Positions 38,865 to 47,163 of a stretch of 64,000 bases of DNA are shown piece by piece. Both the position numbers and the translations under genes were made by a program. Each line of letters starts with the position of its first letter. The first letter of the stretch is position 1. The stretch comes from Ancylobacter sp. Lp-2. GTDB taxonomy: Bacteria; Pseudomonadota; Alphaproteobacteria; Rhizobiales; Xanthobacteraceae. The notes beneath the pieces were generated by a model. The model was not told the DNA's origin. It ran no database searches and saw only the letters and a list, made by a program, of their open reading frames with translations. The DNA lies in the NCBI RefSeq assembly GCF_020523795.1, contig NZ_JAJALI010000014.1, forward strand, positions 1-64,000, read 5' to 3'.

Positions 38865-39785
38865 TCAATCGGCGCCGGCGTCTTCACCGCGGGGATCGCG
38901 ATTGCCGTCGGCATAGCGATTTCCACGCTCCAGAAAGCGGTCGAGGCCGAGCAACGCGCTGCGCTCGTCGAGGGAGAACATCTTCTCGGGATAGAACTCG
39001 CCGAGCCCGCCGGTGAGCTTCAGCGATGCCATCAGATCGGTCATCGCCCGGAGTGCGGTCTTCTGCAGCGCGCCGGGATAGGTGATGATGGCGTAGCCAA
39101 GCTCGGTCAGTTCGGGAATGCTGAGGAGGGGCGTCCGGCCGCCCTCGGCCATGTTGGCCATCAGCGGAATGCCGAGCGGTGCGAGCGCGTCGACGTTGTC
39201 CGCGAGCTCCGTGCGGGTGAGCGGTGCCTCGATGAAGATGGCATCCGCGCCTGCCTCGGAATAGGCGCGCGCCCGTATCAGGGCCTCCTCCGGGCCATGC
39301 AGCGCGCGAGCATCGGTGCGGGCGATGAGGATCAGGTCGGGGTCGGTACGTGCGTCTACCGCGGCGCGGATCTTCTGGAACATTTCCTCTGTCGGCACCA
39401 CGTCCTTGCCGGCGAAGTGCCCGCAGCGCTTGGGCGCGACTTGATCCTCGATAAAGAGCGCGGCGACACCCGCCGCCTGGAATTCCCGCACGGTCCGGTA
39501 GACGTTCAACGGGTTTCCATAGCCGGTATCGCAATCGGCGATCACCGGGATGTCGACGGCGGAGACGATGGCGCGCGTCTGGTTCAAGGCCTCCGAGAAC
39601 GTCACCAGCCCGAGGTCGGGAACGCCGAGCGCGCTGGCGGCGACCCCCGCGCCGGAAACCATCACGGCCTCGAACCCGGCCCGTGCCGCGACGAGCGCGC
39701 TGAGGCAGTCATAGACACCGGGTGCGACGATGGGTGTCCGACGCGCAAGCTGGCTACGCAATGCGCGTCGATGCCGATCGGCCAT
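38865..39785 (-). CDS. Isocitrate lyase/PEP mutase family lyase, second copy
   Basis: The 306-residue protein is another lyase of this superfamily, with metal-binding DCDTGYGN near residue 84 and PKRCGH with catalytic Cys near residue 121. It resembles 2-methylisocitrate or 2,3-dimethylmalate lyases. The first copy at 27839 belongs to the other TTT cluster, and the two differ widely outside the motifs, so they likely use different substrates. GGAGG precedes the chosen ATG at 39785. It lies between tctA and tctC in the same operon. Confidence 0.86.
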   Translation of the reverse strand: MADRHRRALRSQLARRTPIVAPGVYDCLSALVAARAGFEAVMVSGAGVAASALGVPDLGLVTFSEALNQTRAIVSAVDIPVIADCDTGYGNPLNVYRTVREFQAAGVAALFIEDQVAPKRCGHFAGKDVVPTEEMFQKIRAAVDARTDPDLILIARTDARALHGPEEALIRARAYSEAGADAIFIEAPLTRTELADNVDALAPLGIPLMANMAEGGRTPLLSIPELTELGYAIITYPGALQKTALRAMTDLMASLKLTGGLGEFYPEKMFSLDERSALLGLDRFLERGNRYADGNRDPRGEDAGAD

Positions 39786-39812
39786 CGTATCCTCCATGGG
39801 TTTTCCGCGGGT

Positions 39813-41321
39813 TCAGTCCGTCGCGTCCTTGCCGAGCTGCCCGCGGGCTCGCGCCCGCCGGCTCCAGAGGGGCACCGTCAGAACGATGACTCCACAGATC
39901 AGCAGGATGCAGGCGAGGGGGCTGCGGAACAGGATATCGACATTGCCGCGCGAGATGCTGAGCGCCTGTCGCAGCGCGCCTTCCATCAGCGGTCCGATGA
40001 TGAGTGTCAGCGCGATCGGGGCGAGCGGGAATTCCAGCTTGCGGAGCACCACGCCGATCAGGCCGAAAAGCAGCATCACCCAGACATCGAACACCGCATT
40101 GTTCACGAGGTAGGTGCCGAGGCAGATGAACAGGATGATGAGCGGGTTGAGTATGCCGAGCGGCACCTTCAGGATGCGTACCCAAAGTCCGATCAGCGGC
40201 ACGTTGAGGATCAGGAGCATCAGATTGCCGATGATCATGCTGGCGATGATCGGCCAGACGATCTCCGGCTTTTCGCTGAACAGCAGCGGCCCGGGGGCGA
40301 GACCGTTCATGATGAAGGCGCCGAGGAGGATGGCGACGCTGGGCGAACCGGGAATGCCGAGCGTGAACAGCGGGATCAGCGCGGCGTTGGCATGGGAGTT
40401 GTTGGCCGTCTCCGGACCGGCCACGCCCTCGATCGCTCCGGTGCCGAAGGTCCAGGGCCGCCGCGAGACGGCCTTCTCGACCCCATAGGAGATGAAGGAC
40501 GCGAGCGCCTGAGTGGTACCGGGAACCAGGCCGAGAAAAAAGCCGAGCACGGTGCCGCGCGCGATGGGGCCGGCGGAGTCCTTCATGTCCTGCTTGGTCG
40601 GATAGAGCGAGGAGAGTTTCGCCTCGCGCAGCGTCGGCGGCGGGCCGTCGGCCGCGAGCAAGATCTCCGAAAGGCCGAACAGGCCCATCACGACGGGGAC
40701 GAAATCGAGCCCGCCGAGCAGGTTGGTGAAGCCCAGATCGAAACGTGGCGTGCCCATGGTCGGGTCGGTGCCGATGGTGCCCAGCAGCAGACCGAACACC
40801 GCCATGGCGAGGGCACGCAACATGGAATCGCCCGCCAGCAGTGCCAGCGTGGCCAGCCCGATGAACAGGAGCGCGAAGAACTCCGGAGGGCCGAACTTCA
40901 GCGCGACGTCGGTCAGCAACGGCGCGATGAAGACCAGTGCCAGCACGGCGGCGGTGCCGCCAATGAAGGAGCCGATGGCGGCGATGCTCAGGGCGGCACC
41001 AGCGCGGCCTTTTCGAGCCATCTCCGTGCCGTCGAGCATCGTCACGACCGAGGCGACCTCGCCCGGCACGCTCATCAGCACGGTGGAAATCGTGCCGCCG
41101 TAATAGCTGCCGTAGAAGATGGCGGCGAGCATGATGATCGCGCCGGTGGGGTCGAGCTTGTAGGTCAGCGGCAGCAGGATGACCATGCCGCCGGCGGAGC
41201 CGATACCGGGCAGCACGCCGACCAACGTGCCGACGAGGCAGCCGATCAGCGCATAAAGGAGGTTTTCCGGCGTCAGGGCGATGCCGAAACCGACGATGAA
41301 ATCATACAGGCTGCTGGTCAT
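39813..41321 (-). CDS. tctA: TctA large permease subunit, second TTT system
   Basis: The 502-residue membrane protein is a canonical TctA, with GVLPGIGSAGGMVILLPLTY near the N-terminus, the substrate-site repeat FYGSYYGGTISTVLMSVPGE, and the second-half equivalents LGLVPGTTQALASFISYGVE and GPETANNSHANAALIPLF. It begins 3 bases after the tctB stop, so the two subunits are translated together. With the TctC protein encoded downstream it forms a complete tripartite carboxylate importer. Confidence 0.93.
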   Translation of the reverse strand: MTSSLYDFIVGFGIALTPENLLYALIGCLVGTLVGVLPGIGSAGGMVILLPLTYKLDPTGAIIMLAAIFYGSYYGGTISTVLMSVPGEVASVVTMLDGTEMARKGRAGAALSIAAIGSFIGGTAAVLALVFIAPLLTDVALKFGPPEFFALLFIGLATLALLAGDSMLRALAMAVFGLLLGTIGTDPTMGTPRFDLGFTNLLGGLDFVPVVMGLFGLSEILLAADGPPPTLREAKLSSLYPTKQDMKDSAGPIARGTVLGFFLGLVPGTTQALASFISYGVEKAVSRRPWTFGTGAIEGVAGPETANNSHANAALIPLFTLGIPGSPSVAILLGAFIMNGLAPGPLLFSEKPEIVWPIIASMIIGNLMLLILNVPLIGLWVRILKVPLGILNPLIILFICLGTYLVNNAVFDVWVMLLFGLIGVVLRKLEFPLAPIALTLIIGPLMEGALRQALSISRGNVDILFRSPLACILLICGVIVLTVPLWSRRARARGQLGKDATD

Positions 41322-41324
41322 CGC

Positions 41325-41861
41325 TCAGAGTCCGATCGCGCTCAGGAGACCGAAAGGTGTGGTGGGCAGAAAGACGCCGAGCCACTGCACGAACACCCAG
41401 GCCACGCCGACGCTGCCTCCCAGCGCGACCAGCAGCGCGGTGAGCGGGCGGACGCGGTTCATCAGCATCAGCACGATGAGCACCAGGAACATGGTGATGA
41501 CGAAGCCGGCGCGTTCGACCGCCAGCGCGAAGAAGGCGATGGCGGCGAAAGTCACGCCCATCTGGATCGCCGGCGTGCGTTCGGGAAGGATCCTCTCCGG
41601 CAAGGCAGGCGACCTGCCGAGCAGGCTTGCGCCGAGGATCGCGAGCGACAGCAGCCCCAATACGCCGCCGAGCCACATGGGGAAGAAACCCGGGCCGGGG
41701 CCGACGGGCGTGTAGTAAACGAGGTCGCGCGCTTGCCACATCACCCACAAGCCGAGCAGGGCGAAGGCCAGCGCGACCAGCCGGAACAGCGCCAATGCGA
41801 GACCGCGCGCCGTGCCGATGGGAGGATGAGCGGCGGTCTGTACGTCCATGGGATCGGCCAT
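41325..41861 (-). CDS. tctB: TctB small permease subunit, second TTT system
   Basis: This 178-residue protein has about four membrane helices, including LALALFRLVALAFALLGLWV and AAIAFFALAVERAGFVITMF, and the YYTPVGPGPGFFPMWLGG motif after helix 1 that is typical of TctB. It is upstream of tctA with a 3-base gap. I chose the ATG at 41861 because GAGGGAGAGC lies just before it. It completes the TctABC importer. Confidence 0.88.
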   Translation of the reverse strand: MADPMDVQTAAHPPIGTARGLALALFRLVALAFALLGLWVMWQARDLVYYTPVGPGPGFFPMWLGGVLGLLSLAILGASLLGRSPALPERILPERTPAIQMGVTFAAIAFFALAVERAGFVITMFLVLIVLMLMNRVRPLTALLVALGGSVGVAWVFVQWLGVFLPTTPFGLLSAIGL

Positions 41862-41940
41862 GCTCTCCCTCTTCATCATTCGCACTCGTTGCCGTGCAGG
41901 CGGAACCGGATGGTGTCCGCCAGACGGATTGCCAAAGGCG

Positions 41941-43635
41941 TCAGGCGGACTGGAGCTGCCGCTCGAGAGCGGTCTGACGAAGCTTGGAGAGAGTGGTGCG
42001 GGCCGTGATCGCCTCCGGGTCCGTCACCAACTCGATCAACGCGCTGCCGGGTGCCTTCAGTGCCCGGTCGAGACAGGCGGCGAAATCGGCGGTCCGCTCC
42101 ACACGTTCGGCGAATAAGCCATAGGCTTGCGCGAGCGCCACGAAGTCCGGATTGACGATTTCGGTGGCGATGACGCGGCCTGGAAATTCGCGCTCCTGAT
42201 GCATGCGGATCGTGCCGTAGATGCCGTTATTGGCGACGATGAAGAGAATCTTCAGGCCATACTGGGCGGCGGTGCCGATCTCTTGGCCATGCATCTGGAA
42301 GCAGCCATCACCGGAGACCGACAGCACGGCCCTTTCCGGGAAGGCGACCTTGGCGGCGATGGCGGCCGGCACGGCGTAGCCCATCGCTCCCGAGGTGGGG
42401 GCGAGCTGGGTGCGGTATCCGTGGAAACGCCAATGGCGGTGTACCCAGCCGGTATAGTTGCCGGCGCCGGAACAGACGATGGTGTCCGGTGGCAATGTCT
42501 CGCGCAGCGTGACCATCACCTCGCCGAGATTGACCGCGCCCGGCAACGGGCCGGGCAGAAGTGTGTGCTCATATGCGGCCCGCGCCTCGGTCACCCAGCT
42601 CTCCGGTGCCGAGGCGGTCTTGCCGATGCGGGCGGCGAGCTGGCTCGCCACCACGGCAGGGCTGGCGGCAATGGCGAGATCCGCTTGGTAGACCTTTCCG
42701 AGCTCCTCGGGATCGGCATGGATATGAGCGAACGGCCTGCCAATGCGCGGCGGCTTCAGAAGGGCGTAGCCAGCGGTCGTCATCTCCCCGAGGCGGGGAC
42801 CGAGCGCGACGAGGAGATCGGCCTGCTCGAGGCGCTGCAGAAGACCCGGATCGGCGCCGATCGTGAAATGGCCGACATAGTTGGGATGATCATTGTCGAC
42901 ATAATCCTGGCAGCGCAACGAGACCGCGACCGGTACGCCACGCCGCTCGGCATAGGCCATCAGCTGCTCGCCGGCGGATTGCGTCCAGCCACCACCTCCG
43001 ACCATGATGAGGGGCCGCGCGGCGGCCGCGATCATCTCGTCGAGCCGGTCGATCTGTTCCTCGCGCGCCGCGGCCGGGATTGGATGCGCGGCAATGCCGG
43101 GCTCCGGCGGATCGTCGATGAGATCGGACAGCACGTCTTCCGGCAGCGCCAGCACGACAGGGCCGGGTCGGCCAGCCATGGCGACCTGGAAGGCGCGGTG
43201 GACATATTCGGGGATGCGGCGCGGGTCGGAAATTTCTGCCGACCATTTGACGAGCGGCGCGAACATGGTGGAAAAATCCACCTCCTGAAAGCCCTCGCGA
43301 TGGCGCATGCGCCGTGCGACCTGACCGATGAAGAGCACCATCGGCGTTGAATCCTGGAAGGCCGTGTGCACGCCGGTCGAGGCATTGGTGGCGCCCGGCC
43401 CACGCGTGACGAAGCAAACTCCCGGTCGGTTGGTCAGCTTGCCATAGGCCTCCGCCATGTTGGCGGCGCCGCCCTCCTGCCGGCACACGACGAGGCGGAT
43501 CGCATCCCGCGCCTCATAAAGCGCGTCCAGCACGGCGAGATAGCTCTCGCCGGGAACGCAGAATGCCGTGTCGACGCCCTGAGCCTGCAGGCACTCCACC
43601 AGGAGCGCCCCACCCGTCTTGGCCTTGTTGCTCAT
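41941..43635 (-). CDS. Thiamine-diphosphate-dependent enzyme (acetolactate synthase-like)
   Basis: The 564-residue protein has the three-domain ThDP fold: an N-terminal pyrimidine domain with the activating Glu in CRQEGGAANMAEAYG near residue 55, a central domain, and the C-terminal ThDP/Mg motif GDGCFQMHGQEIGTAAQYGL with closing NN. The family includes acetolactate synthase, benzoylformate, oxalyl-CoA and sulfopyruvate decarboxylases and glyoxylate carboligase. No small acetolactate synthase subunit is nearby, so a catabolic decarboxylase or carboligase is more likely. It is first in the seven-gene operon and divergent from the GntR regulator, so it is likely its direct target. An in-frame TTG lies five codons upstream of the chosen ATG. 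Confidence 0.85.
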   Translation of the reverse strand: MSNKAKTGGALLVECLQAQGVDTAFCVPGESYLAVLDALYEARDAIRLVVCRQEGGAANMAEAYGKLTNRPGVCFVTRGPGATNASTGVHTAFQDSTPMVLFIGQVARRMRHREGFQEVDFSTMFAPLVKWSAEISDPRRIPEYVHRAFQVAMAGRPGPVVLALPEDVLSDLIDDPPEPGIAAHPIPAAAREEQIDRLDEMIAAAARPLIMVGGGGWTQSAGEQLMAYAERRGVPVAVSLRCQDYVDNDHPNYVGHFTIGADPGLLQRLEQADLLVALGPRLGEMTTAGYALLKPPRIGRPFAHIHADPEELGKVYQADLAIAASPAVVASQLAARIGKTASAPESWVTEARAAYEHTLLPGPLPGAVNLGEVMVTLRETLPPDTIVCSGAGNYTGWVHRHWRFHGYRTQLAPTSGAMGYAVPAAIAAKVAFPERAVLSVSGDGCFQMHGQEIGTAAQYGLKILFIVANNGIYGTIRMHQEREFPGRVIATEIVNPDFVALAQAYGLFAERVERTADFAACLDRALKAPGSALIELVTDPEAITARTTLSKLRQTALERQLQSA

Positions 43636-43756
43636 ACAGTTCAACGCCAACCCCGCCGCCTATATCAGACCAATGTGATCCAAATATCTACCAAATGCGA
43701 CCATTCTGACAAGCGGGGTCGCGGGAGGCGGGACAATTTGCAGCATTTGATCCTAT

Positions 43757-43770
43757 ATTGGGGAACCAAT
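43757..43770. promoter_or_regulatory. Candidate operator ATTGG-GGAA-CCAAT
   Basis: A perfect 5-bp inverted repeat with a 4-base centre lies 20 bases before the GntR gene, in the 155-base space shared with the divergent seven-gene operon. A partial copy, ACCAATGTGATCC, occurs near 43670. It is a candidate site for the adjacent regulator. Confidence 0.4.
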
Positions 43771-43790
43771 CCGTCGTCGCAGCGAGAGAC

Positions 43791-44507
43791 ATGGGAACCT
43801 TGGTCGATACTGCCGAACTTTCGGGCGCGCGCGCCGTCTCGGACGCCAGCAGCCATGCCATCTATCGGAGCCTGAAGGACCGAATTGTCGGAGGCGGCTT
43901 CCCGCCCGGCACCCGGTTGCCGACCGAGCGCGCATTGGCGGAACGCTTCAACGCTGCGCGCAACACGGTCCGCAAGACGATGAACCGGCTGGTCAGCGAA
44001 GGGTTGGTGATCCGCCATGTCGGTCGCGGCAGCTTCGTCGCCGACGCCGTAGCTGGCGACAACGCCACCGGCGGCACGCAGGAGCACTACCGCCTGAGCG
44101 AGCTTCTGGAAGCGCGCCTTCTGTTCGAGCCCCGCCTCGCCGAACTCGCAGTGGAGCGCGCGACGGAGGCCGAGCTGATCGGGCTTACCAGCCACCTCGA
44201 GGCGCTCAGCTCGGCGCAGTCCTGGGTCGATTTCAAGGAAGCGAAATACGCGCTTCATCTCGCCATTGCGCGGGCATCCAAGAACCGCTTCCTGGAGCAC
44301 GTCTTCGAGCAGATCGTCGCTTCGCGTCGGAAGGCCGGCTGGGCGCGACCGGGCGGTCACCTCGTGCCGCTGCCGATGCTGCGCGATGCCGCGGTCCGCG
44401 ATAATGCGGCGATCATCGACGCACTGCAGTCGCGTAACGGCGATGTCGCCCGCACGCTCATCTGCGAATACCTGCAGAGGACACTGATGTCGATCTCGGG
44501 CGATTAG
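43791..44507 (+). CDS. GntR-family regulator with FCD domain, second system
   Basis: The 238-residue protein has a GntR winged helix at about residues 20-85 (LPTERALAERFNAARNTVRK, then LVSEGLVIRHVGRGSF) and a helical FCD ligand domain with acid- and metal-binding positions near EARLLFEPRLAELA and HLAIARASKN. It is the FadR-type local regulator of the divergent TPP-TctBA-lyase-TctC-dehydrogenase operon. The ATG at 43791 follows GAGAG, whereas an upstream TTG has no clear site. Confidence 0.9.
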   Translation: MGTLVDTAELSGARAVSDASSHAIYRSLKDRIVGGGFPPGTRLPTERALAERFNAARNTVRKTMNRLVSEGLVIRHVGRGSFVADAVAGDNATGGTQEHYRLSELLEARLLFEPRLAELAVERATEAELIGLTSHLEALSSAQSWVDFKEAKYALHLAIARASKNRFLEHVFEQIVASRRKAGWARPGGHLVPLPMLRDAAVRDNAAIIDALQSRNGDVARTLICEYLQRTLMSISGD

Positions 44508-44558
44508 TAGACCGCTGTCTTCCTCAGCGTCAGCTGCCGGCCGGTGTCCATAATGCCG

Positions 44559-44700
44559 GGGCGTGGATTTGTAAGTTCTGAGCCAGAATCTTGCTGGTCC
44601 GAGGAGGGCGGCCGAGAGGACATTTCGGGCGACGGTGTTGCAGTGTGTCGCAACGCGCCTGACGTGTTTGAGCGTGTGGAGGTGACTCGGAACCCGCTCG
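44559..44700 (-). pseudogene. IS5-family transposase remnant (C-terminal end)
   Basis: Minus-strand translation gives HTLKHVRRVATHCNTVAR followed by NVLSAALLGPARFWLRTY. This matches the C-terminal pattern of IS5-type transposases (xxLKxxRRIATRYDKLARNFLAAV). Only about 45 residues remain and no catalytic DDE residues or terminal repeats are left. It marks an old insertion. Confidence 0.6.
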
Positions 44701-44790
44701 CACAGACTGGCCGGCTCGACGGATTGCTGAACCTTGCGATGCTGTCGTTCCGGGATGTGAGCCTGATCCGCCGCGCGAGCGGGCCAGGTC

Positions 44791-45112
44791 ATGCGAGCCC
44801 ATCATGGCCTAGATACCTATATGGACGAGCGCAGCTGTGGCCGGATCAGCCGCCAACTGGCCCGACCATACGATATCGGCCGGCTCGACCCGCATATCGA
44901 GATCGTCGATGTCGATCTCGCCGGCGATGTTTGGTTCATCCTGGACCATGCCGTGATCAATGGCGGCCTGCTCGATGAGGCCGATGCCGGGCCTGTGCTC
45001 CAGCATCGTGCCGATCTATGAGCGACATCACGCTGCTCGGGAAGTGGACCAGTCCGGCGAGGGGCGGAAGGAGCGCCTCGCCAATCCTCGCATAGGGGTG
45101 AGGGCGGCGTGA
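44791..45112 (+). pseudogene. SpoVR family protein, 3' remnant
   Basis: The reading frame LARPYDIGRLDPHIEIVDVD, then AGDVWFILDHAVINGGLLDE and VLQHRADL, matches the C-terminal end of SpoVR-family proteins. The sense then moves through two more frames (SDITLL, then EVDQSGEGRKERLANPRIGV) to a stop at 45110-45112. The upstream two thirds of the gene are missing, replaced by the transposase remnant. It is a dead fragment, probably left by an insertion and deletion. Confidence 0.65.
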
Positions 45113-45386
45113 ACGCCCCTTAGGCGCACGGGCCCAGCGCCCTGCCGCGCCAGCGTTCCGCCGGCCTATAAGCGCGCACATACGAACACAGCGATGTGGC
45201 ACGCTGCTCGATAAGTACTGTTGACCTATTTCGCTATCACTGGTGGCAAAGAAGCAAGCTGACAGGAGATATCGCTCGGCGTATACTCAATTTTCAGTAG
45301 TCGCGGTACGTCCGTGATCGACACTTCTTGGGCGCGCCTAATCGCGACGGGTATCTCCTCGGGCAGGTCGTTCGGGAGGAATGGCG

Positions 45387-46247
45387 ATGACGGTCCGGAA
45401 TCCTGTTGAATGGAGCTTCGACCAGATCAGGCAGACATTCGATGCTGTTAGGTCGGTGGAGCATGCTTTTCATCACCCTGCGGAAGAAGCGGGTTTGGTG
45501 GTCCCCCAGGTGCGGCGGATCACCGTCGCCGATCTCAAGGATGTGTTGATACGGGGCTTCAGTGATTTCGGCGCGTATCGGACGGATGTGATCTTCATCT
45601 GCCTGATCTACCCGCTGGCTGGCCTGTTGATTGGGGCCGCGACGCTCGGCAACGGCCTCCTGCCCTTGCTGTTCCCGCTGGTCTCCGGCTTCGCGCTGAT
45701 CGGCCCGTTCGCCGCTGCCGGGCTCTATGAGATGAGCCGGCGCCGCGAGCAGGGCCAGTCGGTCACCTGGAGTGACGCCTTCGGCGTGTTCGCCTCGCCT
45801 TCGCTCGCCGCCATCGTCGAGCTCGGCCTGATACTGGTCGGCATCTTCCTGGTCTGGCTGCTCGTGGCGATGGGGATTTATCGGATGACGCTGGGGCCTA
45901 GCCTGCCGGAATCGGTGTCGGCCTTCGTCACCACGGTCTTCACCACCGGGCCGGGCTGGGCGCTGATCGTGATCGGCGTCGGGGTCGGCTTCCTGTTCGC
46001 GGTGGCGGTGCTCGCCATAAGCGCCGTGTCCTTCCCGCTTCTGCTCGATCATCGCGTCGGCGTCTCGGTGGCGGTGCGCACCTCGGTCCGCGCCTTCATG
46101 GTCAATCCGGTGCCGATGCTCGCCTGGGGCTTCATCGTCGCCGGCGGGCTGGTGCTGGGCGCCCTTCCGCTGCTGGTCGGCCTCGTCGTGGTCATGCCGG
46201 TGCTCGGTCACGCCACGTGGCATCTCTATCGCAAGGTCGTGCAGTAA
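45387..46247 (+). CDS. DUF2189 integral membrane protein
   Basis: This 286-residue protein has about six hydrophobic segments and the DUF2189 pattern: a soluble N-terminus with VRRITVADLKDVLIRGFSDF, then helices beginning VIFICLIYPLAGLLIG, the motif GPFAAAGLYEMSRRREQG, and a final segment ending GHATWHLYRK. Its function is unknown. The ATG at 45387 has SD spacing of about 7 bases, better than the ATG two codons upstream that touches GGGAGGA. It lies 52 bases before the oxidase operon in the same direction, as is common for this family in alphaproteobacteria, hinting at a role in oxidase assembly or membrane homeostasis. Confidence 0.85.
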   Translation: MTVRNPVEWSFDQIRQTFDAVRSVEHAFHHPAEEAGLVVPQVRRITVADLKDVLIRGFSDFGAYRTDVIFICLIYPLAGLLIGAATLGNGLLPLLFPLVSGFALIGPFAAAGLYEMSRRREQGQSVTWSDAFGVFASPSLAAIVELGLILVGIFLVWLLVAMGIYRMTLGPSLPESVSAFVTTVFTTGPGWALIVIGVGVGFLFAVAVLAISAVSFPLLLDHRVGVSVAVRTSVRAFMVNPVPMLAWGFIVAGGLVLGALPLLVGLVVVMPVLGHATWHLYRKVVQ

Positions 46248-46299
46248 GAACGAACAATCACGGGGATCGCGGATCGAACGGCGGCCATGGAGATATGTG

Positions 46300-47133
46300 A
46301 TGCATGTCGTCCTGGTTCTTGTTGTTGTGGCCGTCGGCTCCGTGCTGTTTCACTTCCTGAGTCCATGGTGGTGGACGCCCATCGCGTCGAATTGGCAATA
46401 TATCGACGACACCATCATCATCACCTTCTGGATCACCGGCGTCGTGTTCGTCGCCGTGCTGCTGTTCATGGCCTATTGCGTCTGGCGCTTCCGCCACCGC
46501 GAGGGGCATCGGGCCGCTTTCGAGCCGGAGAACCGCAGGCTCGAAACCGGCCTCACCGTCATCACCGGCCTCGGGGTCGCGGCGATGCTGGCGCCCGGCC
46601 TGTTCGTGTGGAACCATTTCATCACCGTTCCGCCCGACGCCTCGGCGATCGAGATCGTCGGCCAGCAATGGCAATGGAGCTTCCGGTTGCCGGGCCAGGA
46701 CGGCAAGCTCGGCAAGACCCGCGTCGACAGCATCACCGACGACAATCCGCTCGGGCTGGACAAGAACGATCCCGACGGCCGGGACGATGTCGTGCTGCAA
46801 GGTGAGGACCTGCATCTGCCGATTGGCAAGCCGATCAAGGTGCTGCTGCGCTCCACCGACGTGCTGCATGATTTCTACGTGCCGGAGTTCCGGGCCAAGA
46901 TGGACATCTTACCGGGCTCCAGCACCTATTTCTGGCTCACCCCGACACGCACCGGCACGTTCGACATCCTCTGCGCGGAACTCTGCGGCACCGGCCATCC
47001 CTATATGCGCGGATCGGTCGTGGTCGAGGAGCAGGTTGCCTATGACGCCTGGCTGGATGGCCAGCAGAGGCGGATGCTCGCGCAGCAGGACGGACCGACA
47101 AGGCAGAAGGGCGAAGTCAAGGCGCAGCAATAG
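46300..47133 (+). CDS. coxM: Cytochrome c oxidase subunit II (CoxM type)
   Basis: The 277-residue subunit has two N-terminal membrane helices (VVLVLVVVAVGSVLFHF and IIITFWITGVVFVAVLLFMA) and a cupredoxin domain with the binuclear CuA site, H near DVLHDFYVPEF and CAELCGTGHPYM. It takes electrons from cytochrome c. An insertion with DNPLGLDKNDPDGRDD near residues 140-160 is a mark of the CoxM branch. There is no fused heme-c domain. It heads the oxidase operon, with ribosome-binding site GGAG seven bases before the ATG. Confidence 0.92.
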   Translation: MHVVLVLVVVAVGSVLFHFLSPWWWTPIASNWQYIDDTIIITFWITGVVFVAVLLFMAYCVWRFRHREGHRAAFEPENRRLETGLTVITGLGVAAMLAPGLFVWNHFITVPPDASAIEIVGQQWQWSFRLPGQDGKLGKTRVDSITDDNPLGLDKNDPDGRDDVVLQGEDLHLPIGKPIKVLLRSTDVLHDFYVPEFRAKMDILPGSSTYFWLTPTRTGTFDILCAELCGTGHPYMRGSVVVEEQVAYDAWLDGQQRRMLAQQDGPTRQKGEVKAQQ

Positions 47134-47163
47134 GCAAGGCTATCTTGCCGAGGGAGGGTGCCG

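Noticed and set aside
39297-42008. A 903-codon plus-strand open frame
   Set aside because: It is antisense to TctA, the lyase and TctB, has a low-complexity Asp/His/Gln/Arg-rich translation, and lacks motifs. It is a by-product of high GC.
44559-44700. An intact insertion sequence
   Set aside because: Only the C-terminal end of the transposase is present, without terminal repeats or catalytic residues.
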